64,000 nucleotides of DNA, taken from assembly GCF_963675165.1 (NCBI RefSeq), contig NC_087382.1:992001-1056000 (forward strand), read 5' to 3'. Shown here one piece after another: positions 21,701 to 35,939 of this stretch. The position numbers and the translations under genes are program-made. This stretch comes from Halichondria panicea (Eukaryota > Porifera > Demospongiae > Suberitida > Halichondriidae). The notes under the pieces are model-generated. The model had not been told where the DNA came from, made no database searches, and saw nothing but the letters and a program-made list of their open reading frames with translations. The first letter of the stretch is position 1; the number at the start of each line of letters is the position of its first letter.

Positions 21701-24700
21701 CAGAGCAGGTATACTATGCATAGGACTTAGTATACCTGCAAATTTACTTAGTATACCTATATAGTATTCCGTTGTCAAGTAATTGTATTGTAGTCAAGCG
21801 GTTTGCGCATGCGCACTAGTATCTAGACACTAGCTGTTTTGTCGGTGTCCATATGATTTAGAAGCCCTCAGCCACTTTAGTACCCTCGCTACGTTCAGGA
21901 TACTAAATCAGTGCCTTTGGGCTTCTAAATCCCATAGACACCTCCAAAACAGTGTCTAACTATTATTTATATCATGTTTGCCATAAATACTGAAATCTGA
22001 TTGGCTAAAGGAAGTGTTTTATCCAACTTAGAAAATCATGTACTTACTTAGAAAATCATGTAGCAAAGATTACATAAGAACATTCAAATATGATTGGCTA
22101 AATACTCATGGTTGCTATGATCTAAAATGCTTAGACACTGTTTAGGAAGTTTCCACATGATTTAGAAGTCCTCAGGGCTATATATATATATAGTAGAACC
22201 CTCACTGTGTTCGGGATACTACAACCAGCCCTTTGGGCTTCTAAATCATGTAGAAACTTCCTAAACAGTGTCTAACTATTATTTAGTAATGCATGCATTA
22301 CTGTATGCCTACCGCATTACTCACCTAATGAATTGTTTTATCTTCTCCCAAACTGATAGAGTCACTGGTCTATATCGTAATAAACAATATAGTTTGATCT
22401 TATAATTGCAACATCAATATCAATTAAGAAGAATCTGAAAGCACCTAGGTGCTGATGCCTTGGTAGAGGCACCTAAACATTTGCATGCAACTTATATGCT
22501 GCATAGGGAATCTGGTGCAAATAGTGGGAAATGATCTATCATGCATGATTTGCTAAAAAGGATGCCAAAAGTTCAAAATCCATAATTAATGACTGGTGTG
22601 GTGCAGCTTTTTTCAGCCTTATTTCTCACTCTTACAGCTACTAATAGCTAGCGTACTATTATAGCTTAAAGATACACAATACGAAGTGTGAGTGTATATA
22701 TAATTGTACTAACGGGATAAAGATTTCATTCTTTAGGTCAGCAAGGTTGATCAATGGCTTTTCAGGGTTCCTCTCAGTTGACAGGTCAGATGGCAAACTG
22801 TCTTCATGGCCTTCAGGCATCTTACCTATACATTTTCTCGGTCACTAGCTGCATGTATATAAACTATTATTATTAGCTCTTACTCGATACAAGCGTATCT
22901 TTATTTAAAGCGCATGCTTTACTGGATGTTTTTCCATGCACTCTGAAAGGACACATTTGGTACGCTGTTATCTTGTCTGATCATGCTGAGAGAATTAATC
23001 AGTATGAGACAAGACTTGGACCCTTTTCCCTTTTTCAAACTTTGTGATGTAGAGAGGGTTGCATGCATGCTTGCCTTAGCGAATTATGCTAATAATCCAG
23101 TTTCTATACATAATAATTATGAATATACACTGCACTGCAGGATGCATATTCATGGTGAATAGCAGCATGCACACAATACCATCAGCGCACAAAAGAGTCA
23201 CTGCATACTGTAGAAACTGGATTATTAGCGCTTACTTGACTATAAGTGTATCTTTATTTTAAGCCCATGCTCAACTGCAGGCTTTTTATACTCGAATTGG
23301 AGCGCTTTCCCAATTATGCGAAGGTTATTAGTGAAATTTTAGAATTGATTCAGCTATCTATGAGCTAGTTAGCTTGTACAGTGCATGATAGCTATATAGC
23401 TGGTGATATCCATCTGGAAGGACCCTCTGCATGGGCATGCTGTTACCTTGTCTGATCATGCTGAGAGAATGTGAGACATGGATGAGGTCGATCCTTTTAT
23501 TCCAAGTTTCTGATCAATATGAATGTTTTTAAAATATGAATTTAAAGCTTATTATGAGCTGGTTGCAGGCCAAGAGTCTCTGTGTCTTGTCTGAGCCTTC
23601 GTTGCTGAGTGCATGTAGCTAGCTCTTGTGCCAATGCGCAGCTTTCACGAAAAGTGGGTCACTATATATATAGTATAGTACAAAAACTGTCTAAAAAAAC
23701 AAATAATTATCGTGCCGGTCCATGTGCATGACAGACAGACAGACACACACATGCACAGATAAAATCTCAACGTTTATCACTATGACGGGACTCGCTTCGC
23801 TCGTCTCAATAACTATGCATATAAATACGATAATTATACTGTATGGTGAAAATTACCATTTCCGATGCATGCAGAAAAGGGCATGTATATAGATAGGGCT
23901 TATATATAGTACTGATGATTGTTTTTTGGCTCACCACCATTTATAATATTAAGACACAAGCTGTTTGCACTGACACACAAATCCCTGTGTATGCGTTCCA
24001 CTAGATCATTCCGCGTTTGTAGTGCCTGTGGCAGAGCTGTAAAGACGAGTGTAGTATTCATAAACTCATTGATTCTGGTCGATGTATTCTTTAAGAAAGA
24101 CTCCAGATCTGTTGTAAATAAGATAATAGTTATGTGTTTCCTAATTAAAGTATCAGGCCAACAATAAAAGTAGACCACACATTATATACATGCAGGATTG
24201 GCAAATTTAAGAATGAAAATAAGTAATACCGTACCCTCGCGAAAATACGCCCACCCTTTTCTGAGAAGTTTAGGCTTATTAGGGGACTGGACGTTTAATC
24301 GCGAACAGCGAGTTTTCATTTGAATATACGACCATCCGCGGCCTCAAATCGAGGTTTACACTTTGCTCTATGACAATTCTCTATTTATTTCACATAGTAT
24401 GAACATTTCATTGACAACAACAATGTTGTACTCAGCCCCATGCAGGCCCACACATGCAGGTTTGTGAGACATGGAGGCATTCTTGGTGCAGCTGGATTGA
24501 TCAAGTAGCTTCTCTGTGTCACTGTATAGTGTAGCTGTATACTATAGTTACATATAGAGCTCACTAGCTAGAAATGAATTATTGGTGCTTTATAAACCAC
24601 ATTAGCCTCGTTCCCAGGCCTTACTTTTTCTTACTGTTGTCACTGTTCATCCATAAAATAATAAATAAATCATAAATCGTAAGAAAGACATAGAGTGAGG

Positions 24701-27700
24701 CAGCAAAGAAAGAAATGGGCGTACAGTTAAGAAAAAGTAAGGCCTGGTTTGGGAAATCGCGTGATCCACAAGGATTTTTATGAAATTGGGCAATATGTAG
24801 CCTACAATCATGATGTAAGGTATTCTCCCACGCATTCAGAGTTAATAATAAGACTGTATTGAGACAACCACCAAGCTATGGATGCTGCAAGTCTGTCAGA
24901 TAATGATGACTAAGCCGCTATTCTTAATCTATTCTAGTAGATCATCTAGCTAAGCCTAAGGTATAGCTAGCTATAAGTGCTTGCAAACTTCCAGTTCCAA
25001 GTCCATGTCCAGCTTGCTGCAGGGAAAGTTTTATTAGTCATAGATCTCTGCGTGGGCAGTCCAACATCTCTAGCTCAGCATGCCCACGCTCATTTTCACC
25101 CTTCTACCACCCTTCTACCCTCACGCGACTTCATGATACAGGCTCTCCTTTGTCCTAACTCTACGTCTATTTCTTTCTTTATTCCTCCAATTAATACCGT
25201 ATTTTATCTCATTGAACGATTAATACAGTATTTTATGTTATTGAAGGATTGTGATAAAGAACAGAAAAAAAAGAGAAAGGAGAGCCTGTGTAGAGGCTAC
25301 ATTAACATTACTGTTTATGTCTAGTTTGTTTTGGGGAGGAAGATGCTTCTCTACTATGATCATAATTATTATGATTATATAAGTCATCTGGGTGCCTGGT
25401 TGAGTTGCACAGCCTGTAGTGTTCGTGTTTTATAGTGACCTCATCAAAACTCAGAGGAAATGAGGCCTACAAAATGACGTTATAAAGAAAGGATGGATCT
25501 GCATAGAGGTTAGATATCAAAGTTTACAATGTGCCAGACGGCATATAGTAATATATACTGCATGTTCGTGTGTTTGTTCCATCCAGCTCTAACTATAACT
25601 GCTCTAATAATTATATTACAGTAAGTATAGGTTGTACATAGGATTGACAGTGCAGTTGTGTGTGTTTTCTGAAGAATAGATACTGACTGAACAAACTATT
25701 GGGTTCTGTTGTTTTTATCTTCTTGTCACTTTCACTAAAAAAATTTCATTCCATCTTTTGAGAACTTCATGCAAATTATTTGTTACTTCCTGTAGAATAA
25801 TACGCCTACTTCCTGTAGAATAAGTGCGCTTCCTGTAGATCATGATTCCATGTACCCTACTGCATGTTTTTAGCCAATCAGAGATGATGTAATGTATATA
25901 ATGAAAGCGCCACGTGGCTACGTGCTGATGCCTCGGTGGAGATGCCAAAGCTACATAACATAAAGCTACTATATAATAGCTTTTATTCAGTCCAATAATT
26001 ACAATCATGCATGCAAACTCAAAGAGTGGGTAATGATCGATCATGATTGCTGTTAAAAACGATCGATGCTAAAGTTCAAGTCTAAAATTAATGACTGCCG
26101 TCTGCAGAGCCTTGCAGCTCTCTTCTCACTCTTGCAGCTACCAATAGCTAGCGTTCTAGTGCAGAGCTAACTACTAAGTAGAGTAGCAACATTCGGTAAA
26201 CAAGTTTGGCTGTGTGCTCTTCTGAAAAGGCTGCAATGGCATTCTAAGTAAGCAAAACTATAGGCATAACTCGAGAACGAAGCATTATTTTTCAAATCCA
26301 CGAATTAAAATCCAAGTAAACATGACTAGAAGCCTATAGAAACTCTTACTTGCACTTGATTCATCCTTGAGCAGCTGTAGCAGTCTACATACACAGACAC
26401 ACAAACACACTACCGTATACCTCGCTTGCGCATGCGCACCGAGGCATAATGAGTTCCAGTGTGTTGTCAACTAGCCTCGAGTCCAGGCCGCAAATAACAA
26501 GACCGGCTGCTATAAGGCTATAATTATACAGTAGAAAAAAAGTAGGGCCGGGAACAGTGACAAAGCAACACGCATGCACATTGAGGTCTCATCAAAGGGC
26601 GTGTCTCTTACTAATAAACTCAACACGCGCGAACTCTTAACAAAAATTTTTAGGCGTGGTTTACCTGAGTGCATGCAGTACAGTGCATGTGAAGAAGTTT
26701 TGTTGCACTGAGATCAAAGGAAACATATATTTCACAGTTCCTGATTGTGCCTTAGATATTGGCATAGCGGTTGATATTGGCACAGTTAAAAAACCAGTAA
26801 CACAAGTTGAAGTTAACTGTGGTCAGCATTATATATATTCATGACATCTGGTGCATGTTCAGCACACCACACAAGCATGCAGTTAAAAACTATAGGTGTC
26901 CTATAAAAGGAGTGATAATGTAGATGGAAAGCAATGTACAAATCAGTTGCTAACACACAACTTCACTCATGCGCATATTGGATGTATTGACTCAGTATAA
27001 TAATTGTGCCGTTTTCCCTGGCAGTGTCACAACTATTACATAATCAGCGAACAAATTCAAGGCAAACAATGTTTACTACGAAAATTCCCGTACATACGGT
27101 AACAATTAGCCTAGGGGCCCTGAATCAATCATCATACCAGTTTCAAATTCACGAGGTCCAAAAGTATCCAATGGTTTTTGTATTCTTGAGACACAGTCTT
27201 CTTTAAATTTCTCGAGCATCTTCTTCACTTCTTTGGTAACCTTCTCCTTTAAAGTGCCAGTCTGCATTAATTATTCGTTATGCAATAAAAGATTAGACAG
27301 GGTGTAAAGGTAACATAGAGTTACATACTAAACATTCGTGGTCGAGCAATGCATGTCAGTTCGTGGGATATACTTTCGTAGTTGCTGCGTGCACTTGTAG
27401 GTAAACATAATAGTCAATGTCGTTTCATTCGTCGGTAAAATATTTGTACTTAGAAATTGTGCTTACAAACAAATCCTGATCGAATTGTTTCTCCAGATCC
27501 TGACATATTTCCTTTTGAGTAGGCTCTGATAGGCAGTGAGACAATTCTTCTTTCTTCGCAACTGCTTTAGCTAACACAGACTGTATGCAAGTTAACTCTT
27601 CATCTTGGCCTACATTTACATGAAGTTTAAAAGTGCAGTCTATTAACTCAATTACCTTTCATTATTTTGCTTATTCTGTCAGTATGTATTTGCAACTCGG

Positions 27701-28369
27701 ATGAAGCAAAAGTTAGACAGTAGTTATATCCGATAAGCACCTTAGTTCTCCAAGTTGATACACACGTGTCCCTCATAATTTTTTTAATCCTATATATAAT
27801 AATTATGAGCGAAACAGACACAAAGGTATTGAATCATTGCATGATAATACGTGTAATAATTATTATACCTGGCTGCCAGGACGAGTAGACCACTAGCATC
27901 TTCAAGATGTCTAACAATTCCTGATGAAGATAAGTCTTGAAGAGATTGGTGGGGGCTCATTCCTTGTCCAGTTTTCTCTATCTCCAGATACGGATAGTTG
28001 TACAAGGATCGGATTGCATTTTCTTTGTGTTTTCCCTCTTCCTCTAAAGATGTGTCAGCAAGACGTCTACTATTTTGGTACCATACACAGCTGATAGGTA
28101 GGACAATGTCCGTACTGATTTTGCACATGGGAATGCTGGTTACTTTGCTGATACTTTCACACATGATCTTGATCAATTCTTCAAGCTTCTTTTTGTCAGA
28201 CTTTTCCATAGTTTGGTAAGCAAAATCCATTTTGGTGATAGCTACAATCAACCGTCCGTCAAAAAATGCACCTGTGAGTGAAAAATTAAATCACTTAACG
28301 AATTCAGTATTATGCCTCGGTGCGCATGCGCAAGCGAGGTACACGGTAGTGTGTTTGTGTGTCAGGCTG

Positions 28370-28436
<67 letters not shown>

Positions 28437-31400
28437 ATGTGTGTGTGTGTGTGTGTGTGCATGTGTGTGTAGACTGCTATACAGCTGCTCAAAGATCAAT
28501 CAAGTGCAAGTAAGAGTTTCTATAGGCTTCTAGTAATGATTTTAATCCGTGGATTTGCAAATTAATGTTTCGTTCTCGAGTTATGCCTAGTTTTGCTTAC
28601 TTAGAATCCAGTGGGGGGCTTTGGGGGCTTGAGTACCCCCTGGCCTTGATGACAAGCCTGAAGGATAAAATCTAGGGCTATAGCTATTCTGGATAGCATA
28701 GCGGTTACATTATCATGGCCCCACCCATGCATGTAGTTTAATACTGAGCGCGCATGAACAGTTATTATTGATGAGTCATACAGGAAACAATCGTGATTTG
28801 CTGCAGAATAGCTAGGCTTGAAAAACAGATGACCTTTTTTTTAGTAAATATTTTGGTGACTTTTTAGCTCCCCCTATCAAAATACCTGGAATGTTCAGCA
28901 GCAGCAGAGGACCATTGGATTTGCATGAAACACCAAGTTCACAATTTTAACCTTATTATGCCAGCATAATGATCGATCTGTTGTCTTCGATAGGATAATT
29001 ATAATTATAGGAAATGATGATTATTGCCTTTCTAACGACCTACGTATAGCCTATTATGCCCCAAACTATGCCAGCATAATTTACCAGGGCCTACTTATGC
29101 ATGCAAATTAAGTTAAAGAAACGCCTGCAGTTCACTGTACTGGAATTTCAAGAAACGCTAAGTGATGAACACTAAAAACAATTTACTGACAGAAGAAATG
29201 TATTGTGCTGCATGTCATGTGATCCAGTGATCTTCATAAACTCATTGTTCTAATACCGTTTGACCTTCTGCATGTGCGTACGTGCGCGAGAAAATAACTA
29301 ATTAAATGACAAAGGTATAGTGTTAATTTAACAAAGAAATTCACTTTATAGCAGTGTTAATTCAGCATTCACTTTGCTATTTTGACATAGAAGTACAATA
29401 AATTGGTGAAATTCAGATGACATAATACTTTGTTGTTTTGACATAATTTCTTTGCTTGAATGACAAAACATTGTAGGTTGTTTTACCTTTGTCATTCTAA
29501 CAAATATTATTCTGTCATGTGAGATTCATCACCGGGACAAACTTTTGTTTGTTAAATTAACTCAGCTCAGGTTAGTGTAGCCATAGATTGAATAGGGAGA
29601 GGGATTGGAAACGGAAGTTACCTCGAATTATATCCGCGCTACGCCGGGGTTTAATCGAGGCTGTGTATCTAATGTTGGTAAAATCTTGTCTGCTAGATTA
29701 TACTGCATTTGTACTAAAACTTGCACTTCCAACTGACACTTGAGACCATATGGGACACAGCACACCGATGAGTTGCACAGTCTTAGCTATATTAGAAGCA
29801 TTCTAGGTACATAAAGATCTCATAGCATGTTTTGTACCTCTAGCTCTCTTCACAAAAGTCAAAAATGTATTTTTTCTTTTTCAACTGATGCTCACCATTA
29901 GGGGGCATGAGAATGACATTTTAGGGGGGCTCTGAATATCTTGTAGTGATCATAATTCATGAAACATTGTTTCCCGCGTGTTGAGCAACCGTAACACAGA
30001 TTGACATCAAAGGCTCTCTGGTGCCATGCTGCAAATTCAATGTAAAATGTCACGTGACGCTACTTCCGTTTCCAATCCCTCTCCCTATTCAATCTATGGT
30101 GTAGAGTAAGTAACCTATCTTCGCCAGATACCTATAATCGGCGGCTATTGCTTGAAGCACAAGACGATTTTGCACAAAACTAACTACATGGACCTACAGA
30201 TGGGTAAGAAAGTAACAGCTCCCAAAAATTTGGAAAGAATAACTCGCTTGCGGACGGAGTGGTGGTCATGAGAATTGAGCTGCCGAATTGATCAATTGTC
30301 GTCAGTGAGACATTTATCTCCGTCTTTGCACGCTTATTAAGTACTGAAACTACAGCACTAAACAATACTTCTTGGCACAACTCTAACTAGTGAGCACTAC
30401 TTGCAGGCAAAGCAGCGTTAGCTGCAGATCGAGCCCCACCCAGCTAGGCATGACGAATATTTTGCAAAAAATAATGCTGATTCAGCAATAATTATGCACA
30501 TAATCTTCAGTGCGGCCTGGAATCGAGGCTAATCCCTTTAATTATTGCTGACTGTGTACAATTGTTGCTGAATCAGCATTATTTTTTGCAAAATATTCGT
30601 CATGCCTAGCTGGGTGGGGCTCGATCTGCAGCTAACGCTGCTTTGCCTGCAAGTAGTGCTCACTAGTTAGAGTTGTGCCAAGAAGTATTGTTTAGTGCTG
30701 GTAGTTTCAGTACTTAGTAAGCGTGCAGAGACGGAGATAAATGTCTCACTGACAACAATTGATCAATTCGGCAGCTCACTTCTCATGACCACCACTCCGT
30801 CCGCAAGCGAGTTATTCTTTCCAAATTTTTGGGAGCTGTTACTTTCTTACTCATCTGTAGGTCCATGTAGTTAGTTTTGTGCAAAATCGTCTTGTGCTTC
30901 GAGTAATAGCCGCCGATTATAGGTATCTGGCGAAGATTGGTTACTTACTCTAGCTGATTATCTTGCTGAGCACTCCCTTTCTTCCCAATCTTGCTGCAGT
31001 TAGCTAACTAGTAGGCAAGCAAAACGATTAAGTCCCTAAACTGTGAGCTATTTTGGTCTAAATCTATAGACAGTTCTTGTTCTTTGCTAAACTAGCTTCT
31101 TCTAAACATCAGGCCACACCTAGAGAAGTCAATTATGACGTCATAATTAAGAGGCGTGGCTTCCGGTCAAAATGTCGGCGCTGCGGCTGATGGGTTTTGC
31201 CCAGAGGAGGTACCCCAATGTCAAAAGGTCACTAATTAAAACATCACGTGGGCTTATGTTTTACATGTAAAACTGAGTTTACCCTCGCGCCCCAGGGTTT
31301 ATACACCACCACTAGCTTCATCCTCTTCATAATCATAGCAGAAAAATCAGTTGAGCTATCGCGCCCCAGACGAAACAGCTTGAGAGAAGAGATCTCAGAT

Positions 31401-34400
31401 TTAATTGCAACCTTTGACCTTTGATTGCATTCTTCGAAACCACAAGATATGGAAAATTAGCCTTCTGTAGCTAGGGTATAAATTTTGATGTACTGGTTTG
31501 TTGCACTGGATAAAACTAGGTATAGCAAGCTTTCCAAACAAGCAAATAAACGGTCAAGAGCAACAGAAACGGTAGCTGCTATAATCCAAGCAAAGGTCAA
31601 GAACCCAGGACAAGATGATTAATGTTTCATTAAAAGTGACCCTGTTGACCTTGGCTTACCTCCTCTGGGTTTTGCCCCCTCTTCCAAAAAATCCTGGCTA
31701 CGCTCCTGCCTTTTTTTGTAAAATTAACTGTTTTGAAACCTCCCTTTCAACATTCCTGGATCCACCACTGCTCTAGGCTGCACTGTATAATGCGACAGGG
31801 CATGTATAGTAGTATTATTGCTGTAACTCCTCTACACTATAGAGTTGGCATTCTTTTTAGCAGTATAAGCATTAGCCTAGTTGCGGTACTTTCATTTTAC
31901 ATACAATACATAATTATGATGGTGCAAAAATATCCATTTAAATTGCTGCTTGTTTCCTTAGAATTGAGTGTGAACATCTATTGTGCCTGGATATCGATGC
32001 CTTTAATCCATTAACCAAACCGACTTTTGATAAACTAAAGCCAACAGAGGGGTGCATGTCAGTGGGTGGTTCCCTCAATGCGCATTGTCTGTTATTGAAT
32101 GATATACAGAGAAATAAGTACGGGTCTGGGTGGTATCGCGACTGTACCCAGAATATTGTACAGTACGTGAATCACTGATTCACACCACATGCACGCGTGC
32201 AGTTATACTCTCAAAACAAAAATAAGTTAACATACTTCTATCACTAGTATTTAGATCCCTGAAGAAATCAGCATTCACAACTCCTCCAATACTGTCAGTT
32301 GTAGTGAGAAACACATATGCTGCACTGGAGGCCACAGCTGCCATGGCAACCTTTTGAACACACTTGCTGTCCTCTCCAAGCCCAGGGTTATCGAGGAGAC
32401 ACACTTGCCATCCTTCCTCCACTCCACCAAACAACTCAGGAGCTGACACTCTCAGAACCACACTGTCAGGTACCTGCATGATATAAGTTTCAGTAGAGCC
32501 AGCTGCTATTATTTAGTAGATGGCATATACCGTACAGATCTCGGCGACTTATAGCACCAACAATTATAACTTCACACTGTTAGGAAATTGCTGCATTTGG
32601 GTGTTATATATATAGCCGCATGCAGGAGGTATATAAATATTGTGTGTGTGCAGGGTTCATCTAGTGGGGAGGGGGGGGGGGGCAGGGGTGAATGTTCCCC
32701 CAAAAATGCTCGATCAGCTTCCCCCCAAGAATAATGACATTATTTTGCCTCGGTGCGCATGCGCAAGTGAGGTATACAGTAGTGTGTTTGTGTGTCTGTC
32801 TGTCTGTCTGCATATTGTGTGTGTGTCTGTGTAAACTGCTACAACTGCTCAAGGATCAATGAAGTGCAAGTAAGAGTTTCTGTAGTTCCTGTAGTTTCTG
32901 TAGTTTCTGTATAGTAGTCATGTTTTCTTGGATTTTAATTTGTGGATTTGCAAAATAATGCTTCGTTCTCGAGTTATGTCTAGTTTTGCTTATACTTTGA
33001 ATACCATTGCAGCCTTTTCAGATAAGTGCGTAGCAAAACTTGTCCATAGAGTGTTGCTATTCTACTTCGTAGTTAGCTCTGCACTGGAACGCTATACCTA
33101 TTGGTAGCTGCAAGAGTGAGAAGAGAGCTGCAAGGCTCTATACTGATGCAGCCATTAATTTTTAGACTTGGACTTTTGGCATTGAGTTTCCCTATGGTCT
33201 CTGTTTTTCCTAGCAGCAAATTTTCATCATGATAAGTATATATTATAGTAGCTTTATACACTGTAAAAACTAGTGGGTCATTGTAACATACTAGTGAGTC
33301 ATTTAAACTCATGAGCAGTAGGTCACACACGGGTCGGATGGTTATGTCGATTTTGACTCACTTTAAACGAAATATCCCGTATGTTCAACTGAAGATGCAG
33401 TGGCGTAGCCAGGGGGTGGCAAAGGGGACAAATGCCCCCCCTTTTCCTGGATCTCTACTATACTCATGCAGCTCAGGTTAGTGTATCTGATTATCTTGCT
33501 GAGCACTCCCTTTCTTTCGAATTTTGATGCAGTTAGCTAGGCAAGCAAAACAATTTAATCTCTAAACTGTGAGCTATTCTGGTCTAGACAGTTCTTGTTC
33601 TTTGCTAAGTTAGCTAGCTAGCTTCTCTAGCAAATAAAACATCAGGCCACACCCAACTAAATAATTATGATGTCACAATTAAGAAGCGTGGCTTCCGGTC
33701 AAAATTTCGGCGCTGCGCGGCTGATAAGTTTTGCACTCTCTTCCAAAAAATCCTGGCTACGCTCCTGAGATGGGTAAGTTAAACCCATGCAGTACAAGAG
33801 TCATATTAACCTTCTCAGTGAGTTCATAATAATACAGTATTGTGTCTAAATTACCCACCCTAAAATAATTACCCAGTCTATATAACCATGCATTTGGAGG
33901 CACTATACAAACATGTCAGATGCTACAGTACTTCATAACTGTGCTAATCTGGTTGGGAGAAGTTTGTATGCTAGTGCATGCCGCCATTGACATAATTATG
34001 GTTATGAAGTATATATAGTCCTATGTAAGGGTGTAGATTAGTCTTAATATGCTTCAGCAAGTGATCTGCAAAATGTACATACCTCTGGAGTATGAGCTAG
34101 ATAACTAGCTGCACTGTAAACAATAGCAGACTAAATTAGTGGGCGTGGCTCCAGCTATCAGGACTAGAGATCAATATTAATGAGAGCTGCATATGTATGT
34201 AATGTATGTATACAGGTACTGATCATGAGCATCCGGTCAGTTCTACCCTATGGGTAACAGCAATGCAAGACGAGAGTATCACACTTCAGTGATTCATTTG
34301 AAAGTTACATGTTATCAACACAATACTAGAGTAAACCACTGATTATCGAACACGTGCTATTTTCGAACGCTTGTTCTCGAGGACAGTGGCTCAGAGCACT

Positions 34401-35899
34401 AAGCTGATAGTACCTAGGTATAGACAAGGTAAAGTTCTATTCAAGTCCAAACTCACGGCCAACAAAAAGCTTCTTCCGGCGGAGTGACAGGGCCAAATAC
34501 TCAACTATTGGAACAGATTTAGTTTGAACATAATTATAGCCACGATTCTTTGAACTCTCTCTCTCGTATCGACAGAAGGCTCTAAGCAGCTAGCTACAAT
34601 GCATGAAAAAGTCCAGTATTGCCATCAAAATCCGAACGATTATTGCCTTTTTCTTTATGATCTCCGGTATTGCCATGACGTAATACTGCAACTTTAGGAA
34701 AAAAATGGAGATTATGATAAAAAGGTATTAATCGTTTGGATTTTGATGGCAATACTGGACTTTTTCAAAAGGCCACCATTGTCTAACGGTTTGAAGTCAG
34801 ACCTCGAAACCAGAGCTGTACATAGTTTACTAGTTGTAGATTACGGTCATGCATTGTAGCTAGCTGCTTAGAGCCTTCTGTCGATACGAGAGAGAGAGTT
34901 CGAAGAATCATGGCTATGTTCGAACTAAATCTGTTCCAATAGTTGAGTATTTGGCCCTGTCACTCCGCCGAAGAAGCTTTTTGTTGGCCGTGAGTTTAGA
35001 CTTGAATAGAGCCTTACCTTGTCTATACCTAGGTACTATCAGCTTAGTGCTCTGAGCCGTTGTCCTCGAGAACAAGCGTTCGAAAATAGCACGTGTTTGA
35101 TAATCGGTGGTTTACTCTAGTCTGGGGGCAAAAATCAATAGAATTAGGAGATCTCTTTCTTCTCTCCCCCTCCCCTCTCTGTAGGTCTATATGCCTAATC
35201 CCATGGCATCACAGCACAATCGTCATAGAATTCTGTACTATACAATGGTGTGGTACTCTCGTCTTGCATTGCTGTTAGATAATCCTCAGTACCTAGTCGC
35301 TATGTAGAGCATGGCTACAGCAGCATTAATTATACAGTTCAAAGGTCAACTCCGAAGTAGCTAAGGTAGGTGAACTATCGAGTAGCTAAGGTGAACTATA
35401 CTAGTAGCGCTCAGGGCCACCGTATATCCTGCATAATTCTGGAGATGCCAAAGCTACATAACATAAAGCTGCTTTTACACGTGATAAACAATTTAATTTT
35501 GCTGCATGCAACAACTCAGGAGTGGGTAATGATTGACCATGATTGTTGTTAAAAACGATCGATGCCGAAAGTTCAAGTCTAAAATTAATGGCTGCATTAT
35601 AGAAGAGCCTTGCAGCTCTCTTCCTCACTCTTGCAGCTAGCAATATATAGCTAGCGTTCTAGTGCAGAGCTAACTACTAAGTACAGTAGCAACACTCGGT
35701 AAAAAAGTTTGGCTACGTGCTTTTCTGAAAAGGCTGCAATGGCATTCCAAGTACCGGGGGTGGGGGTAAACAAAACTAGGCATAACTCGAGAACGAAGCA
35801 TTATTTTGAAAATCCACGAATTAAAATCCAAGTAAACATGACTAGAAGCCTATAGAAACTCTTACTCGCACTTGATTCATCCTTGAGCAGCTGTAGCAG

Positions 35900-35939
<40 letters not shown>

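Noticed and set aside
28232..28533. Cys/Val- and His/Thr-rich open frames on both strands
   Set aside because: They are translations of the (GT)n tract of a MITE.
30180..30380. Minus-strand frame in the big palindrome
   Set aside because: A diverged reading exists in the other arm, but there is no motif, no splice support and no conservation of frame between arms.
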